Of a DNA stretch of 34,256 bases, positions 8,441 to 16,535 are shown piece by piece. The stretch comes from Tissierellia bacterium (lineage in GTDB: Bacteria > Bacillota > Clostridia > Tissierellales > Peptoniphilaceae). The stretch spans positions 1 to 34,256 of the forward strand of contig JAAYFG010000073.1 in NCBI GenBank assembly GCA_012728335.1, in the 5' to 3' direction. Within the stretch, counting starts at the first letter, position 1. The number at the start of each line of letters is the position of its first letter. The position numbers were made by a program, and so were the translations under genes. Below the pieces are notes generated by a model. It was not told the origin of the DNA. It did no database searches and was given only the letters and a program-made list of their open reading frames with translations.

Positions 8441-8471
8441 AAAAGGCAAATATTACTCATATTTGCCTTTT
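8441..8471 (-). terminator. Terminator hairpin whose loop contains the yvcK stop codon
   Basis: A perfect 12-bp stem (8441-8452 with 8460-8471) surrounds a 7-base loop (8453-8459). The stop codon of yvcK (TAA, 8455-8453) is inside the loop and its last codons form one arm. T-runs exist on both sides (four on the minus strand, longer on the plus strand). Confidence 0.8.
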
Positions 8472-9460
8472 TTTACTATATTGTCTGAATCTGCAATAGA
8501 TATTAGCTTTTGACTAATAAATACACTATCGTGTCTCACATATCCATTTTTAACTTCAATAAAATTACCTGTAATAAGCTCTATTCCAAGTTCATTTAAT
8601 CTTTTCTCATCTTCATCTGTCGGTAAAACTTGGTAAGAATTTTCTGATGCATATGCTTCTTTGCTATCTTCATCTATTTCCATGACATTAGCAAGACAAT
8701 AATCCAATTCTAAATCTGGTCTGTGTTCTAGAAGTTTTGCAACATGATCATAAACTCCGTAATTTGAAGTCTCACCGGGTTGAGTCATTATATTGCAAAT
8801 ATAAGCAGTCTTTGCACTCGCACTATTTATTGACTCCACTACTCCATCAACCAATAGATTTGGAATTATTGAAGTGAAAAGACTTCCAGGCCCAAGCACA
8901 ATTAAATCAGCTCTTTCTATGGCTTTTAGTCCTTCGTCTAATGCTTTCGCATTTGGATTTTCAAGTCTTATACTCTTAATTGGAGATTTTTCTGCTAAAC
9001 TAAGTTTTGGAATAATGGACTCTCCTATACACTTCTGACCGTTTTCAAGTTCTGCTAGAAGTGTCATACTTTCTAAAGTCACTGGAAGCACATTCCCAGT
9101 GATATTAAATACATTGCTAGTCTCTTGAATTGCCTTACCAAAGTTTCCATATATTTCATTCATTGCTGCAATTAGTAAGTTCCCAAAACTTTGTCCTTTA
9201 AGCATTCCATTCTCAAATCTAAATTGAAACAACTTTTCCATTGCTGGCTCTGTATTTGAAAGAGCTAAAATACAAGCTCTTATATCTCCCGGTGGCAACA
9301 TTCCTAAATCTTCACGAAGTATTCCAGAACCTCCACCATCGTCAGCAACAGTGACTATTGCAGTAATCTCATCTGTGAATCTCTTCATCCCTCGCAACAG
9401 TATTGATAGACCAGTTCCTCCACCAATTGAAACTATCTTTCTTTCTTCTAAAAAAGACAT
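8453..9460 (-). CDS. yvcK: YvcK/GlmR-type gluconeogenesis and cell-envelope factor
   Basis: A 335-residue member of the CofD-like YvcK family. The N-terminal nucleotide-sugar binding region is plain (VSIGGGTGLSILLRGMK, then VTVADDGGGSGILREDLG and PPGDIRACILAL). The family includes Bacillus GlmR, which binds UDP-GlcNAc, helps direct carbon into peptidoglycan precursors and is needed for growth on gluconeogenic carbon sources. Its start lies directly after the rapZ stop with AGGTGG before the ATG. It is last in the murB-PHP-rapZ-yvcK run. Its stop codon sits within a terminator loop, so its end doubles as the operon terminator. The usual downstream neighbour whiA is displaced. Confidence 0.95.
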   Translation of the reverse strand: MSFLEERKIVSIGGGTGLSILLRGMKRFTDEITAIVTVADDGGGSGILREDLGMLPPGDIRACILALSNTEPAMEKLFQFRFENGMLKGQSFGNLLIAAMNEIYGNFGKAIQETSNVFNITGNVLPVTLESMTLLAELENGQKCIGESIIPKLSLAEKSPIKSIRLENPNAKALDEGLKAIERADLIVLGPGSLFTSIIPNLLVDGVVESINSASAKTAYICNIMTQPGETSNYGVYDHVAKLLEHRPDLELDYCLANVMEIDEDSKEAYASENSYQVLPTDEDEKRLNELGIELITGNFIEVKNGYVRHDSVFISQKLISIADSDNIVKKGKYE

Positions 9461-9461
9461 C

Positions 9462-10316
9462 TTACCACCTACTTTTATCTCTATGTGCTGAAGTTGAATT
9501 ATAATTCAGCCCATTGAGTCTTTTACTTAATTCTTCCGCTATGGCAACCGATCTGTGTCTTCCGCCTGTACAGCCAATGCCAACTACTAGTTGGCTTTTA
9601 CCCTCACTTATGTAATGAGGTATTAAAAATTCGATTAGCTCAGTTACTTTATTAGAAAATTCCTTAGTTACGTCCCATTTATAAACATAATCAATTATTT
9701 TCTGGTCAAGTCCAGTAAGTGGTTTCAAATCTTCTATATAAAATGGATTTGGAATAAACCTAACATCAAAAACCAAATCTGCATCTAATAATATCCCATT
9801 TTTAAAGCCAAATGATACAAATGCAATATCTAGTGTCCTCTGATTGGTTAAATCCATAAAACCCATTACATTATCTTTTAATTGTGCATTGGTTAAATTG
9901 CTAGTGTCTAATAAGAAATCTGATTTGTCTTTTAGCTCTTGAAGTATTTCTCTCTCCAAGTCTATTCCTTCAGTTATTGAACCTTTAGGAGTAAGTGGAT
10001 GAGGTCTTCTAAACTCTTTATATCTCTTAACCAATACTTCGTCTCTTGCATCTAAAAACACTAGTTTATATTCGTAGCCATTGGCTTGAATATCGTCTAA
10101 TACCGTTATTATATCCTTGAAGAAACTACCAGTTCTAATATCTAATACCACTGCAACTTTATCTATTTCCCTATTAGATTCAATACATAAATTTATGAAT
10201 TTAGGTAATAATGTAGGTGGAACATTGTCCATTGCATAATAACCCATGTCTTCATAAATATCTAGAACTGAAGATTTCCCAGCTCCACTAAGTCCTGTTA
10301 TTACTATTAACTCCAT
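9462..10316 (-). CDS. rapZ: RapZ/YvcJ P-loop nucleotide-binding protein
   Basis: A 284-residue RapZ homologue. The N-terminal P-loop is GLSGAGKS (8-15), followed by YYAMDNVPPTLLPKF. The C-terminal domain has the conserved GIGCTGGRHRSVAIAEEL. In E. coli RapZ binds glucosamine-6-phosphate and guides RNase E to the GlmZ sRNA; in Firmicutes (YvcJ) it hydrolyses nucleotides and the RNA role is unproven. I chose ATG 10316-10314 because AAGGTGG lies five bases upstream; the in-frame GTG at 10331 overlaps that site and lacks its own. The start overlaps the 3' end of the PHP gene by 29 bases. It neighbours yvcK, as in most Firmicutes. Confidence 0.94.
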   Translation of the reverse strand: MELIVITGLSGAGKSSVLDIYEDMGYYAMDNVPPTLLPKFINLCIESNREIDKVAVVLDIRTGSFFKDIITVLDDIQANGYEYKLVFLDARDEVLVKRYKEFRRPHPLTPKGSITEGIDLEREILQELKDKSDFLLDTSNLTNAQLKDNVMGFMDLTNQRTLDIAFVSFGFKNGILLDADLVFDVRFIPNPFYIEDLKPLTGLDQKIIDYVYKWDVTKEFSNKVTELIEFLIPHYISEGKSQLVVGIGCTGGRHRSVAIAEELSKRLNGLNYNSTSAHRDKSRW

Positions 10317-11058
10317 TACTTCCACCTTCACTTTCTATGTTTACAATATTTTTCAAATCTAGTCCTGCAGCTCTTACTCTATCTAGACAATGAGCTACTT
10401 CTCCAACTCTATGCGGAGAATGTGCATCACTTCCAAGTATCAATTTGGTCTCTAAACCTTTCAATAGTTTCAAATCATCTACTGTTAAATAGCCATGTTT
10501 TCCGTTTACTTCAAGTAAAGTGTCATTTTCAATGCAGGCTTGATTTAGTCTAACTACATCTACTGGAACTTTAGCACCAGGGTGTGAAAGAAACATAATA
10601 TCATAGTCTTCTACTGCCTTTATTAGAGAATCAGTCGTCTTCTCCTTTAGATTTTCAAAAGTACTATTTGACATATTCATAATTTTACTTTGAAAGTAGA
10701 GACTGTATGCAGTTCCAACATTTTTGGGCATAATTCCAAAATGATACCCTGCTGCAATATAGTCTAAATACTTTATTTCGTTTTCATCTATATCTAAAGT
10801 CCCCTTAAAGTCCAATAGATTGGCTTCTACGCCTAATAGTATTTCTATATCATCATACAGTTCATTAAGTCTATCGATTTCGTCACGCATAACTTTGAAG
10901 TTTTCTCTCTTAACACCATAAAATCTGTGTCCTGGTCCGTGGTCTGCAATTCCAATTACGCTAAGACCCTTTTCCCTAGCTACCAAAACATTCTCTTCAA
11001 TAGTTCCCTTACCATGACTATAAATAGTATGTGTATGATAGTCCCCTATAACTTTCAT
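10288..11058 (-). CDS. PHP-domain phosphatase (YcdX-like)
   Basis: A 256-residue stand-alone PHP metallohydrolase. Metal-binding motifs in order: DYHTHTIYSHG near the N-terminus, ADHGPGH, GVEANLLD, LSHPGAK and LGSDAHSPHRVGE near the C-terminus. The trinuclear-metal pattern matches YcdX-type phosphatases. The natural substrate is unknown, although position beside rapZ, yvcK and murB hints at amino-sugar or envelope metabolism. Two ATGs are possible. The one at 11064 forms an ATGA overlap with murB but leaves no space for the GAGGA site, while the one at 11058 has six bases of spacing and is preferred. Confidence 0.9.
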   Translation of the reverse strand: MKVIGDYHTHTIYSHGKGTIEENVLVAREKGLSVIGIADHGPGHRFYGVKRENFKVMRDEIDRLNELYDDIEILLGVEANLLDFKGTLDIDENEIKYLDYIAAGYHFGIMPKNVGTAYSLYFQSKIMNMSNSTFENLKEKTTDSLIKAVEDYDIMFLSHPGAKVPVDVVRLNQACIENDTLLEVNGKHGYLTVDDLKLLKGLETKLILGSDAHSPHRVGEVAHCLDRVRAAGLDLKNIVNIESEGGSNGVNSNNRT

Positions 11059-11060
11059 AT

Positions 11061-11954
11061 TCATTCCTCAATAATTTTTACTTCAGTTTCCAGCATCACA
11101 CCATAGTTATCAAATACAGTTTTTCTAACAGTATCTATTAATTCCAAGACTTCATTTGATGTAGCATTATTGCTATTTACGATAAAGCCACAATGTTTCT
11201 GTGAAACTTGCGCTCCACCATGTTGTAATCCACGAAGCCCTGAATCATCTATTAACTTACCTGCAAAATAGCCTTCCGGTCTCTTAAAAGTAGAACCAGC
11301 ACTAGGAAGTTCAAGAGGTTGTTTAGACCTTCTCTTTTCCGAAATCTCTTTCATCTTACTATTGATTTCATCAAGATTTCCCTCTTCTAGTTTCATGGTC
11401 GCACTTATTACAACCATGTCTTCGTCAGCAACTCTGCTACCACGATACCTAAAATTCATCTCCTCACCAGTAAAAGTATGCAAATTTCCATTTCTATCCA
11501 TCGCTGTTACGCTTTCAACTACATCTTTAAACTCTCCACCATAAGCGCCGGCATTCATCATCATAGCGCCTCCTATGGCTCCAGGAATCCCCTCTGCAAA
11601 TTCAAGTCCAGATAGAGAATGTTTCGCAGCAAACTTACTTACAGAAGTAACAAGCGCACCGCTAGTAGCAGTAATTCTATTGCCATCTACGCTTATATCT
11701 CTAAAATTATCATTTAATTTTATAATTGCTCCCCTATATCCCGCATCACTAATTAAAAGATTTGAGCCATTTCCAATTACCATATACCTCATATTGTTCT
11801 CATTTAAAAACACAATCGCATTTTTAATTTGTTCCACAGTACTAGGTAATATCATTACGTCACAAGGCCCGCCTATTTTGAAAGTAGTGTGTGCACTCAT
11901 AGGTTCGTTATATCTAATTTCACCAATCGATTCATCTAAATTTATCAAATTCAT
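11061..11954 (-). CDS. murB: UDP-N-acetylenolpyruvoylglucosamine reductase MurB
   Basis: A 297-residue FAD enzyme that reduces UDP-GlcNAc-enolpyruvate to UDP-MurNAc in peptidoglycan synthesis. FAD-binding segments are clear: HTTFKIGGPCDV, VIGNGSNLLISDAG and EFAEGIPGAIGGAMMMNAGA. The catalytic region shows YRGSRV, the substrate-site PSAGSTFKRP and a C-terminal VSQKHCGFIVN ending in a conserved acidic TEVKIIEE. This is a type II (Gram-positive) MurB pattern. ATG 11954-11952 is chosen because GGAG is eight bases upstream; the GTG at 11960 is less well placed. It is the first gene of the murB-PHP-rapZ-yvcK operon. Confidence 0.96.
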   Translation of the reverse strand: MNLINLDESIGEIRYNEPMSAHTTFKIGGPCDVMILPSTVEQIKNAIVFLNENNMRYMVIGNGSNLLISDAGYRGAIIKLNDNFRDISVDGNRITATSGALVTSVSKFAAKHSLSGLEFAEGIPGAIGGAMMMNAGAYGGEFKDVVESVTAMDRNGNLHTFTGEEMNFRYRGSRVADEDMVVISATMKLEEGNLDEINSKMKEISEKRRSKQPLELPSAGSTFKRPEGYFAGKLIDDSGLRGLQHGGAQVSQKHCGFIVNSNNATSNEVLELIDTVRKTVFDNYGVMLETEVKIIEE

Positions 11955-12036
11955 AATCACTTCTCCATATTTTAATTACATACATTTTATCACATATATG
12001 ATATATATACTATTTATCAGTACATACTAAACATAA

Positions 12037-12104
12037 AATAGCCATATTATAAATATCTAGAGATCTATGACAATAGTTCTCAAAAATACTATAATATGGC
12101 TATT
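12037..12104 (-). repeat. Long-armed inverted repeat, probable terminator of the stalk-protein gene
   Basis: A perfect 15-bp inverted repeat (12037-12051 with 12090-12104) encloses a 38-base spacer. It begins 6 bases after the stop of the stalk-domain gene and is followed on that strand by TTTT. The unusually long loop itself holds the small palindromes TCTAGA and AGATCT. A terminator is likeliest; a structured RNA end or mobile-element remnant is possible. Confidence 0.5.
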
Positions 12105-12109
12105 ACATC

Positions 12110-13345
12110 TTATTTAATTATAAAGTCTTCTAATTCAAATTCAGTATACTCTTCGCTATTAGGTGATGCATTATGATAGATTTTATATGAATCAGCTAAT
12201 ACATTTCCATCATCATCTACTTTTAAATTGACCTTTAGAGTGAAATTTGCCTCTTTTATCATATTGTATTCATCAAATAATTGAGGATAGTTTATTGAGT
12301 TCGCTTCTTTGCTTTCCTTAATATATTCAACGGTATCTGGGTTTTTTGAACGATTGTTATCATAATTAACCCTATGTTTCATAGAAAGTATAAATTTCAT
12401 TTCAATATCGCTGGAATTTGCTGTATACTCCATATTAAAGGCTTCAAATCCAACAATATGATAATACTTTGAAAATGTTTCAGTCCAATCATCTACAATC
12501 TGCTTGCTTACATAATCTCTAATATTTTTAGGTATTTCATAATCATAGTGGAACAATTCTTTTATGTCATTTAGGTTTCTAACATTGTATTTAAGACTGT
12601 TTTCATCAAACCAATTATCTACAATCCAAATATCATCACCTTTGGAGTTTTTGATTTTTATTAAGTCTATGTGAATTTCAATTAAATCTTTTAATTCCAC
12701 TAAGCCCTTGGTATTGTCTTCCATCATTGCTTCGTTATATTTATCAAATCTAATTCTTCCTATTTCTTCATTCTCTCCGGATAAAACTATAGGATGCATT
12801 ATGCCATCAAAGCCTAAATTTTCAAATATAAAAGTATCACATACTTTACGAGGATCAGCATAATCTTTCTTTTGGTATTCAGTTAAATTCTCATAATCAT
12901 TATATATGCTCTTTAATACAATTCCATTAATGCGATTATTTACCTCTGCCTTATCTATGGATTCTGTCCCTAAATTAAATGCTATTCTTATATCGTTTAA
13001 TGAAATATAAGTCGCTCCATCATTATTATAGACAGGCTCTGTAAAATATAATCTAAGTCCATTGATGATTCCGTAATTCTTTCCAATATAAAACTGCATC
13101 CTCTCATTGTTTCTCTCTGCAATTACCATGTTTTTTTCGCTATCCCATCTAACTCTATACGCCAGATGTTCAAGAAATGGTCTCAATTGTATGTATATTG
13201 TATCGTCATAATTAAGTTCTACTCTCGTCACAAGTTCTGATTGGTCAATCTTAATTGACGTTTCCCATGAGCCTCTTGTACCTGCTGCCATAACAGAGCT
13301 AAAAAGCAATACAAAAGCTAGTGCTACTCCTACAAATTTCTTCAT
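12110..13345 (-). CDS. Secreted protein with copper-amine-oxidase-like N-terminal (stalk) domain
   Basis: A 411-residue predicted exported protein. A classic signal peptide (MKK, hydrophobic core to about residue 20, cleavage near SVMAAG) is followed by a domain at about 30-135 with the pattern of the copper amine oxidase N-terminal/stalk domain: IYIQLRPFLEHLAYRVRWD, then GATYISLNDIRIAF. This domain is common in surface proteins of anaerobic Firmicutes and does not imply amine oxidase activity. The remaining 270 residues are acidic and not recognised. No LPxTG or lipobox is seen, so the protein is probably secreted or wall-associated. AAAGGAG precedes the ATG. It is monocistronic, ends at a long-armed hairpin, and shares an upstream region with a divergent dehydrogenase gene. 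Confidence 0.8.
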   Translation of the reverse strand: MKKFVGVALAFVLLFSSVMAAGTRGSWETSIKIDQSELVTRVELNYDDTIYIQLRPFLEHLAYRVRWDSEKNMVIAERNNERMQFYIGKNYGIINGLRLYFTEPVYNNDGATYISLNDIRIAFNLGTESIDKAEVNNRINGIVLKSIYNDYENLTEYQKKDYADPRKVCDTFIFENLGFDGIMHPIVLSGENEEIGRIRFDKYNEAMMEDNTKGLVELKDLIEIHIDLIKIKNSKGDDIWIVDNWFDENSLKYNVRNLNDIKELFHYDYEIPKNIRDYVSKQIVDDWTETFSKYYHIVGFEAFNMEYTANSSDIEMKFILSMKHRVNYDNNRSKNPDTVEYIKESKEANSINYPQLFDEYNMIKEANFTLKVNLKVDDDGNVLADSYKIYHNASPNSEEYTEFELEDFIIK

Positions 13346-13469
13346 GATAAATATCTCCTTTCATAATATTTCCGTTGTTTTCACCTTAAGTTTATCATCG
13401 ATTTACTATAGAAAAGTATCAAACAGATTACATAACAACATTATTTTTATGATAAATGGGTATACAATT

Positions 13470-13475
13470 TATAAT
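13470..13475 (+). promoter_or_regulatory. Predicted -10 element of the 2-hydroxyacid dehydrogenase promoter
   Basis: TATAAT matches the consensus perfectly and lies about 40 bases before the gene start, with AAGGAG between them. At the correct distance the -35 (TTATGA, 13447-13452) is poor, so an activator or weak promoter is possible. Confidence 0.4.
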
Positions 13476-13514
13476 GCATTGTAATAACGATACATAAATT
13501 AAGGAGTGAAATTA

Positions 13515-14477
13515 ATGAAGAAAGTTTTTGTTACTAATAAGATGCCTGATAAAATAGTCGAAGAATTGAGAAGGCATTTTGAAATTGACTATTTTGAATC
13601 TGATGATGCTTTATCAGAAAGTGAATTAGCCAATAGAGCAAGTGATGCTGATGCAATTTTTTGCCCTCTATCTACAAAGATAACTAAAGATATAATTGAC
13701 GCTGGAGAAAATCTTAAGATTATAGCAAATTTCGGTGCTGGTTTTGACAATATTGACCATTCTTATGCAAAGGAAAAAAACATTCCTGTAACTAATACTC
13801 CTGCTAAATCCTCAACTACTTCAACTTCTGAATATGCTGTTGGTCTAATTTTAGCAGCAACAAGGAGAATGGTATCTGGAGATAAAATGTTGAGAGAAGG
13901 CAAATTTATTGGCTGGAAACCAACTTTCTATCTTGGAAATGAACTATACGGAAAAACAGTTGGAATTATTGGTATGGGAAGTATCGGTACTAGAGTAGCT
14001 AAACTATTAAAAGCCTTTGGAGTTAATCTCATTTACTACAATAGAACTAGATTAGACGAAAAACTTGAACAAGAATTAGAAATTGAGTATATGGAACTAG
14101 ACGATGTCATTGCTAATTCAGATATAATAACTCTACATCTTGCCTTTTCAAGTGAACTCCATCACCTAATTAATATGGAAAAAATGAAGATGATGAAACC
14201 TGATGCCATCTTAATAAATGCTGCTCGTGGTCCACTTATTGACGAAGCTGCACTAGTTGATGCTCTTGAAGCTGGAATGTTTAGAGCTGTCGCACTAGAT
14301 GTTTACGAATTTGAACCTAAAGTAACTGAAGGATTATTGAAATATGATAGAGTTATACTATCCCCTCACTTGGGAAATACTACAGTTGAAGCTAGGGAAG
14401 AAATGGGCTTTATTGCAGTAGATAATATAAAAGACGTATTACTAGATGGTGTAGAACCTAGAAATAAAATTAACTAA
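13515..14477 (+). CDS. D-isomer-specific 2-hydroxyacid dehydrogenase
   Basis: A 320-residue NAD(P)-dependent dehydrogenase that interconverts a 2-keto acid and its D-2-hydroxy acid. The Rossmann motif is GMGSIG (143-148). The catalytic triad is R228 (NAARGPLIDE), E257 (YEFEPK) and H275 (SPHLGN). The substrate-side loop NFGAGFDNID and length fit the glyoxylate/hydroxypyruvate reductase subgroup, although a 2-ketoacid reductase in amino-acid fermentation is equally possible. ATG 13515 is chosen over the in-frame GTG at 13506 because the latter abuts the AAGGAG site, whereas the ATG is nine bases away. It appears monocistronic and ends in a shared bidirectional terminator. Confidence 0.93.
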   Translation: MKKVFVTNKMPDKIVEELRRHFEIDYFESDDALSESELANRASDADAIFCPLSTKITKDIIDAGENLKIIANFGAGFDNIDHSYAKEKNIPVTNTPAKSSTTSTSEYAVGLILAATRRMVSGDKMLREGKFIGWKPTFYLGNELYGKTVGIIGMGSIGTRVAKLLKAFGVNLIYYNRTRLDEKLEQELEIEYMELDDVIANSDIITLHLAFSSELHHLINMEKMKMMKPDAILINAARGPLIDEAALVDALEAGMFRAVALDVYEFEPKVTEGLLKYDRVILSPHLGNTTVEAREEMGFIAVDNIKDVLLDGVEPRNKIN

Positions 14478-14481
14478 AGAC

Positions 14482-14513
14482 AAAGGTCTATTGAGTTTTC
14501 AATAGACCTTTTA
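14482..14513 (+). terminator. Bidirectional terminator between the dehydrogenase and DD-carboxypeptidase genes
   Basis: A perfect 13-bp stem (14482-14494 with 14499-14511) and a 4-base loop. The right arm ends in TTTT, and the left arm supplies T on the minus strand. It overlaps the stop codon of the convergent carboxypeptidase gene. Confidence 0.88.
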
Positions 14514-15386
14514 TAATTCATCATATATTTTAAGGAGATCCTCTTTTTGTAAAAGAGTTGGATTCTTTAGATTATCCAGTGGCGCATTTAGTGTAATTAC
14601 TATATACTCTTTCCCATTTTTCGTTCCAAGTGTTGCCCAACACAACCCAGCTTTTCCAGTCGTCCCAGATTTTCCTCCTAGTATTTGATAACTATCATTC
14701 TGCTCAATATGTTCAAGTACAGTACTTTGCATAAATATTCCTTCTGGGTGGTCCAAAGTCTGAGTTGAAGTATACGCTTGAGAAGTAAATATATCTCTGA
14801 ATACTGGATTTTTCAATGCATAGTTCAATAGTATATACATATCTTCTGCAGTAGTGTATTGGTTTTCGTCATCCAATCCTTCTGGATTAGTAAAGTGAGT
14901 ACTGTTCATTCCCATTTCTGCTGCCCTATCATTCATAAGCATTACAAAATTATCAATGCTACCACCAATTCTCTTTGCAATAGTTCCTGTAGCTTCCCCA
15001 CCTGATTTTAACATTATTCCATAAATTAAATCTCTATAAGTAACTACTTCATTACCTAAAAATCCAACCATTGAAGAATTTTTATTCACCATCTCTTGAT
15101 ATATCTCTTTATCCATTTGTACCTGTTCGTCTAAATTATCAATATAATCCAGTGCAACTACTGTCGTCATAATCTTTGTAAGTGAAGCAGGATACATTTT
15201 TTTGTCAGAGTTTTTAGATATAATGTCTTTATTACCATCAACTTCCCTTACAAAAATAGATTCGCTATAAAATCCACCAGTATCTTTGGCAAAGACTTTC
15301 CCAAATATATTAAACTTAACTACAATTCCAAATGCTAATGCCATTAATACCAGTGTGAATATGCTTTTCTTCACAATTCCGTTCAT
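14511..15386 (-). CDS. D-alanyl-D-alanine carboxypeptidase (S11 family, PBP5/DacF-like)
   Basis: A 291-residue low-molecular-weight penicillin-binding protein. The N-terminus has a hydrophobic segment (about 9-30) serving as signal anchor or signal peptide. The catalytic SxxK motif is S68-L-T-K71 (MYPASLTKIM). The second motif, usually SxN, reads S128-G-G (LKSGGEATG), and the third, usually KTG, reads K238-S-G (GGKSGTTGKAG). The family trims the terminal D-Ala from peptidoglycan stem peptides outside the membrane. It is short and lacks the C-terminal PBP5 beta domain and amphipathic anchor. ATG 15386 is preferred because GGAGG lies seven bases upstream; an adjacent ATG at 15389 is nearly as good. 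It is monocistronic and convergent with the dehydrogenase gene. Confidence 0.88.
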   Translation of the reverse strand: MNGIVKKSIFTLVLMALAFGIVVKFNIFGKVFAKDTGGFYSESIFVREVDGNKDIISKNSDKKMYPASLTKIMTTVVALDYIDNLDEQVQMDKEIYQEMVNKNSSMVGFLGNEVVTYRDLIYGIMLKSGGEATGTIAKRIGGSIDNFVMLMNDRAAEMGMNSTHFTNPEGLDDENQYTTAEDMYILLNYALKNPVFRDIFTSQAYTSTQTLDHPEGIFMQSTVLEHIEQNDSYQILGGKSGTTGKAGLCWATLGTKNGKEYIVITLNAPLDNLKNPTLLQKEDLLKIYDEL

Positions 15387-15527
15387 CATTATACCTCCAT
15401 TATTTTCTCTTAATTTCATCATAGTTGAATTGTCTTATATAAACAATGACTTTAAACACTACTAAATCATAGATTAACTATCTTAAAAAAAGATTGGATT
15501 TGTCTTAGATATTGACATAAAATACGT

Positions 15528-15555
15528 TTTACAATAATTCATGTTATAATATTAT
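15528..15555 (+). promoter_or_regulatory. Predicted promoter for the NimA-like flavoprotein gene
   Basis: TTTACA (15528-15533), a 16-base spacer and TATTAT (15550-15555) precede the gene by 23 bases. A perfect TTGACA at 15512-15517 lies just upstream but has no good -10 box at 17 bases. Confidence 0.5.
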
Positions 15556-15578
15556 AAAGATATATTAGGAGTGATTAC

Positions 15579-16070
15579 ATGTTTAGAGAAATGAGAAGAA
15601 AAAACCAATTAATAACTAATGAGGAAAGTATAAGTATTTTATCCAAAGCAACCGGAGGCGTTCTAGCTCTCTTAGGAGATAATGGATATCCTTATACTGT
15701 ACCTATGAGCTATGTATATGAGAATGGCAAACTGTACTTTCACTGCGCAAAAGTAGGTCATAAGATTGATGCTATAAAAAATTCGGATAAAGCATCATTT
15801 TGTGTTATTGAAAGAGATGATATTGTTCCTGAAGAATTTACTACTAGATACATCAGTGTTGTTGCATTCGGAAAAATTCAAATATTAGAAGATCCCATTG
15901 AAATTAGACGAACTATTGAAGTATTAACGAGAAGATATTCACCTGGCTTTGAAGATGAAATGCAAAAAGAAATAGAAAATGACTTGGACAATCTATGTAT
16001 GTTAGAATTTGATATTGAACATATTACAGGAAAAGAGTCTAGAGAATTGATGATGGAAAGAAAGAATTAG
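15579..16070 (+). CDS. Pyridoxamine 5'-phosphate oxidase-like flavoprotein (NimA-like)
   Basis: A 163-residue protein of the FMN-binding split-barrel superfamily. The pattern MFREMRRKNQ near the start, then GVLALLGDNGYPYTVPMSYV and YFHCAKVGHKIDAI, is that of the NimA/PPOX-like group. In Bacteroides, NimA reduces nitroimidazole drugs such as metronidazole to inactive amines; most homologues in anaerobes have no proven drug role. The conserved His in FHCAKVGHK is present. AGGAG lies eight bases before the ATG. The small anchored protein gene follows 26 bases later, probably in the same transcript. The substrate is unknown. Confidence 0.85.
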   Translation: MFREMRRKNQLITNEESISILSKATGGVLALLGDNGYPYTVPMSYVYENGKLYFHCAKVGHKIDAIKNSDKASFCVIERDDIVPEEFTTRYISVVAFGKIQILEDPIEIRRTIEVLTRRYSPGFEDEMQKEIENDLDNLCMLEFDIEHITGKESRELMMERKN

Positions 16071-16096
16071 TATTATGTAAATACTGAGGTGATATT

Positions 16097-16489
16097 ATGA
16101 AGAAGAAGTATCTAGTACTAGGAATACTATTGGTATTTGTTATCTATACTCTATTTCTAACACCTGTGTCTCTAAATCCAGATAATTACTTTAGTGTTGA
16201 AATCGCAAATGGAAGCAATGGCGATAGAATACTAATTAATGATACAAACGAAGTTAATAAAATCATAGATGCATTTAACAAGTCAATACATAAAGGTATA
16301 AAAGGAGTTAAACCTGTAACCATGGGATATAGCTATATCGTAAACTTTCAAGGTAGGATGAGACAAAATAAATATGTTTTATATGCAGCAGATTCAGGTG
16401 CTTGGAAAGATAGTTTCGGCCTGATTTCTTTTAGATACGATATAGATATAGACTTTTATAAACTGCTAGATAGCTTATTTCAACAATAA
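16097..16489 (+). CDS. Small membrane-anchored hypothetical protein
   Basis: A 130-residue protein that I do not recognise. Residues 4-24 form a strongly hydrophobic segment after MKKK, with no lipobox cysteine, suggesting an N-terminal anchor with the remaining 105 residues outside the cell. The soluble part has no cysteines and contains alternating hydrophobic strands (YFSVEIANGS, YSYIVNFQG, KYVLYAAD). It follows the NimA-like gene and is preceded by GAGGTGATATT. No function can be assigned. It is followed by the two-copy repeat region. Confidence 0.65.
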   Translation: MKKKYLVLGILLVFVIYTLFLTPVSLNPDNYFSVEIANGSNGDRILINDTNEVNKIIDAFNKSIHKGIKGVKPVTMGYSYIVNFQGRMRQNKYVLYAADSGAWKDSFGLISFRYDIDIDFYKLLDSLFQQ

Positions 16490-16535
16490 GTTATCTAGTT
16501 TGTTATCGTGTTAATCTATTAATATGTGTGATTAA

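Noticed and set aside
12110..13345. Functional copper amine oxidase
   Set aside because: Only the N-terminal stalk-type domain is recognisable; the catalytic domain with its topaquinone tyrosine motif is absent.
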